Origin: Euryodendron excelsum
Taxonomy: Eukaryota > Streptophyta > Magnoliopsida > Ericales > Pentaphylacaceae
Direction of reading: 5' to 3'
NCBI GenBank assembly: GCA_033060915.1
Contig: CM065392.1
Coordinates: 15,483,501-15,547,500, forward strand
DNA: 64,000 nt
Position numbers and translations under genes: made by a program. The notes beneath the pieces are model-generated. The model did no database searches, was not told the DNA's origin, and worked only from the letters and a program-made list of their open reading frames with translations. This document shows, in pieces, positions 62,680-64,000 of the stretch; position 1 is the first letter of the stretch; each line of letters opens with the position of its first letter.

Positions 62680-63690
62680 TTGTATGGACACATTTTTTTA
62701 CGTATGTTATATATGGACACTCATACACACATATATATATGTATATTCTATAAAATTTTGAAAAATACTCGTAGATCCTAAAATAAACTATCCAAGAAAT
62801 GAATAGGAAATTACCATTAAAAGGAGAATAGTGTATGAAGATATCACATTGTACATCAAAATAACAGCTTCCAAACCATTAACTTGCGAAAGTATCATTA
62901 GCAAAGGCTTAATACACATAGAGAAGCTCCTTACCATACGTAGGTGTTCTGAATACTGTTCAGGGCAATAGAATGGCTAGGCATATGTTACAGCTTTGCC
63001 TTAAATAGCACGGACATGGATGCAGGACACGAGCATAATGTGATTCAATCACACCAACACAACAAATCCAAAAAAAGGTAGGACACAATATATGACTGTG
63101 GTTAATGTTATCTATTGAGAATTTCCTAATGTGGAAAGTGATGCTTGGCAAGTTCATATAGCTTAAATGTTAAATTAATTATAAATTCACATTATTTTTA
63201 TTTTACAATGGGATCCCATATTGGATTCATCAAACTTGTAAAATGATTCTTTAAGCAATGGGCATATATGTCCCTAGGTGTCCAATGCATGTCAAATTCT
63301 AAAACAAACTAAAAATAATAAAATACATTTGGACGCGTGTTCGACAAGCATTGCATCTAACACGGTGTCTGACACAAACATGACACCTTCTTAGAAGTAT
63401 ATGTGCTTCTTAGTTTTTGACTAACTTATGCAATTTGTTTCCTACCCTACATTGAAAAGTGCCCTTACATGTAAGTTTTCTTAAAATTAAAGAAATGCTG
63501 TCATGTTGTGTTCTAAGCATTTGAGATTTGTCGGCAAAGTGTCAAGAAGAACAATATTTAATTTTAAATTATTGAATTATGGCATGTTGACAATGTGTTG
63601 GACACACATCTAGAAATGTCTGCAAGGTGCTGGTGTCTGAAATAGATATGACATTTTCATAGAAGTGTGTATGCTTCTTAGTCTTTGGTT
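62420..63690. repeat. Cluster of degenerate GACAC/GTGTC dispersed repeats
   Basis: Related phrases recur at 62440-62515, 62990-63085, 63260-63400 and 63590-63690. They combine 'ggacac' or 'gtgtc' palindromic pieces, 'catgaca' and a terminal 'agaagt' plus 'atgcttcttag' (63390-63410 and 63661-63680). Similar phrases occur at 35930-36110 and 50866-50925. The family is not classified. Confidence 0.5.
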
Positions 63691-64000
63691 TGTATGTCTA
63701 TGTTTTCTTTTTCTTTTTTGTTTTTTTACTTGCACGAGAGAGAGAGAGATTGGCATCATCAAGTTTTGTTTTGTTTTAGAAAAAAACCTCTAGCAGAGTA
63801 TCACCTTGCCCTTTGAGTTTTATGAGAACAAAAGTTTTCTTGCAAATTTTATAAGATTTATTTATGAAGATCTGCATGCATTTGAAAGATCCACCACGGT
63901 CGACCAAGCTCATTAGAGAATATCTTACATGTAGTAGATATCGCCTGATACTTTCAAATGGTTGGGATAATTTAAGAATTTTTGACTTTTTTCGGGAGTC

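Larger units (their letters stand above)
59334..64000 (+). other. XPO7 intron 25, incomplete (at least 4.67 kb)
   Basis: It contains a local duplication ('taaatattct' plus 'atgacaac', at about 59401 and 59463), the solo LTR 59493-61339, the MITE 61825-62099 and several copies of the GACAC-type repeat (62420-63690). Simple repeats occur at 59944-60000, 62647-62680 and 63736-63750. Confidence 0.7.

Noticed and set aside
59334..64000. Last exon(s) of XPO7 within the window
   Set aside because: No acceptor followed by the expected LKTLFEIVLFEDCG-like coding was found on the + strand.

Overview
The window is AT-rich nuclear DNA from a flowering plant, most likely a dicot. Three things support this: spliced GT-AG exons of a plant-type exportin-7 (XPO7) gene, an Athila-lineage Ty3/gypsy retrotransposon with a tRNA-Asp-type primer site, and plant L1-type LINEs with the zf-RVT C-terminal domain. 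There is no bacterial or organellar signature.

Layout. 1-2334: gene-free, repeat-rich DNA with three separate families of degenerate tandem repeats, including a 45-48 bp array whose units each carry a small hairpin. 2335-13440: a decayed Athila-type Ty3/gypsy element on the + strand (LTR, primer site, gag, protease, RT, RNase H, integrase, polypurine tract, LTR). Stops, frameshifts and a deletion that removes the RNase H active-site region disable it, and its two flanking LTRs do not look like copies of each other. 13441-about 15100: non-coding, retroelement-like DNA. About 15150-17397: the probable promoter and leader of the host gene.

17398-59333 (running off the right edge): one host gene, XPO7, + strand. 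I reconstruct 25 coding exons (2,883 bp, 961 codons) that join in frame with no internal stop. The last roughly 90 codons should lie beyond position 64000. Exons make up about 7% of this span. Short introns of 76-136 bp separate tightly grouped exons, while introns 2, 3, 14, 21, 23 and 25 are long and carry transposons. Intron 19 uses a GC donor, and exon 16 has a NAGNAG acceptor.

Intron cargo. Intron 2: an antisense gypsy RT/RNase H fragment with an inserted snap-back palindrome, and a 214-bp MITE with TAA target duplications. Intron 3: tRNA-derived SINEs. Intron 14: an antisense LINE 3' fragment and a 69-bp tandem duplication. Intron 21: a roughly 2.5-kb solo-LTR-like element and antisense LINE 3' ends. 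Intron 23: a sense LINE interrupted by an LTR remnant and by a 1,414-bp solo LTR (duplication GGAAG), then a 1,379-bp Mutator-like element with TIRs of about 120 bp and a perfect 9-bp duplication. That element carries what look like captured gene pieces (a PPR motif on +, a Pro-rich plus transmembrane segment on -), so it is a candidate Pack-MULE. Intron 25: a reverse-oriented solo LTR and a 275-bp MITE with TTA duplications.

No new protein-coding system is evident. The unusual content is the nested transposon stratigraphy inside one essential-type transport gene, the candidate Pack-MULE, and the hairpin-bearing tandem array at the left edge.
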